Source: Candidatus Omnitrophota bacterium (GTDB lineage: Bacteria; Omnitrophota; Gorgyraeia; JACOVV01). From it: a stretch of 5,009 nucleotides of DNA. A program made the translations under genes and the position numbers. The notes below the pieces were generated by a model. That model had not been told where the DNA came from and did not search any database. It was given only the letters and a program-made list of their open reading frames with translations. The stretch covers positions 1 to 5,009 of the forward strand of contig JAHFFC010000080.1 of NCBI GenBank assembly GCA_023248175.1, in the 5' to 3' direction. Below are positions 4,656 through 5,009 of this stretch, piece after piece. Positions within the stretch are counted from its first letter, which is position 1. Every line of letters begins with the position of its first letter.

Positions 4656-5009
4656 CGAGAAGCGCTTTGACACAGGTTCTATTAGTGATGTTTCTTAGTA
4701 TCAATGTCTTTGCCCTCCCTGCCCACGATGTCCAACCTATCCCACAGAGAGAATACTCTGAAACCCTCCATCCGCTCCTGGCAGGAGCCCAGCAGACGAT
4801 TCGTGTGATCTTATTTGAAATCCGCTACTATCCCCGGCGAAACGACAGTACGGTCAATCAATTAGTAGATGATTTAATCGCCGCCGCCCAACGCGGTGTG
4901 ACTGTTGAAGTGATTTTGGAGGACTCCTCTGGGTATGCCAAAGAGAACGCAGACGACAATCGCCGTGTTGGGGAACGACTCGAAAAAGGAGGAGCAAAAG
5001 TCTATTACG
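4652..5009 (+). CDS. Exported phospholipase D-like protein, 3' end outside window
   Basis: An open frame of 119 codons with no stop before the window edge. From TTG 4652 it begins MTRSALTQVLLVMFLSINVFA: a short basic head, hydrophobic core and a plausible signal-peptidase site after Ala21 (VFA), so the product should leave the cytoplasm. From about residue 36 it reads like the start of a PLD domain: LHPLLAGAQQTIRVILFEIRYYP (strand 1), then VNQLVDDLIAAAQRGVTVEVILEDS (helix and strand 2), then NRRVGERLEKGGAKVYY. The catalytic HxK motif comes just after this point in the family, so it would lie beyond the window and cannot be checked. The closest general model is the periplasmic Nuc-type endonuclease group, but a phosphatidyltransferase or lipase is possible. 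The start overlaps the antitoxin stop (TTGA). Alternatives are TTG 4667, GTG 4685 and ATG 4688, which shorten or remove the signal peptide. Confidence 0.75.
   Translation, partial: MTRSALTQVLLVMFLSINVFALPAHDVQPIPQREYSETLHPLLAGAQQTIRVILFEIRYYPRRNDSTVNQLVDDLIAAAQRGVTVEVILEDSSGYAKENADDNRRVGERLEKGGAKVYY

Noticed and set aside
4650..4671. CTTTGAC repeated twice (4650-4656, 4665-4671), and TTGACA at 4667 as a -35 box for the PLD gene
   Set aside because: A 7-bp direct repeat is short enough to be chance, and no -10 box stands 16-18 bp downstream of the TTGACA.

Overview
The window reads as chromosomal DNA of a diderm (Gram-negative-type) bacterium with a roughly balanced base composition. The lipobox-bearing TPR protein, the signal peptide on the last gene, and the CCCCCCTTT/AAAGGGGGG palindromic repeats all fit a little-cultivated environmental lineage. 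Such repeats are common in Nitrospirota, Desulfobacterota, Omnitrophota and related candidate phyla. The sequence alone does not fix the phylum. No tRNA, rRNA, CRISPR array or transposase gene is visible. All genes lie on the + strand.

Region 1 (1-226) is non-coding. It holds two G/C-tract palindromes in opposite orientation, both enclosed by a perfect 13-bp inverted repeat (21-33 and 161-173), so the block looks like a small MITE-like element. Region 2 (227-4337) is a tight four-gene cluster: glutamine-dependent NAD+ synthetase (nadE), a Nudix hydrolase of the ADP-ribose pyrophosphatase type (ATGA overlap with nadE), a small TPR lipoprotein, and an Mrp-type Fe-S carrier ATPase with the MIP18-Mrp-DUF971 layout of plastid HCF101. 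The first two genes plausibly work together in NAD metabolism, one making NAD+ and the other clearing its breakdown product ADP-ribose. A third copy of the palindromic repeat has landed at the 3' end of the Nudix gene and supplies its last codons and stop.

Region 3 (4338-5009) is a separate transcription unit. A strong sigma70-like promoter (4349-4377) carries a TGTACA palindrome near the expected transcription start, the core known from yefM-yoeB operators. It is followed by an ideal Shine-Dalgarno and a YefM-like antitoxin that stops at residue 64, where the toxin-binding tail would begin. No toxin gene follows. Instead a previously unlisted reading frame starts at a TTG overlapping the antitoxin stop and encodes an exported phospholipase D-like protein, cut off by the window edge.

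The most interesting points are this antitoxin/PLD pairing with its candidate operator, the HCF101-like Mrp protein with an extra C-terminal CxCxxC motif, and the palindromic repeats that bracket and extend genes.
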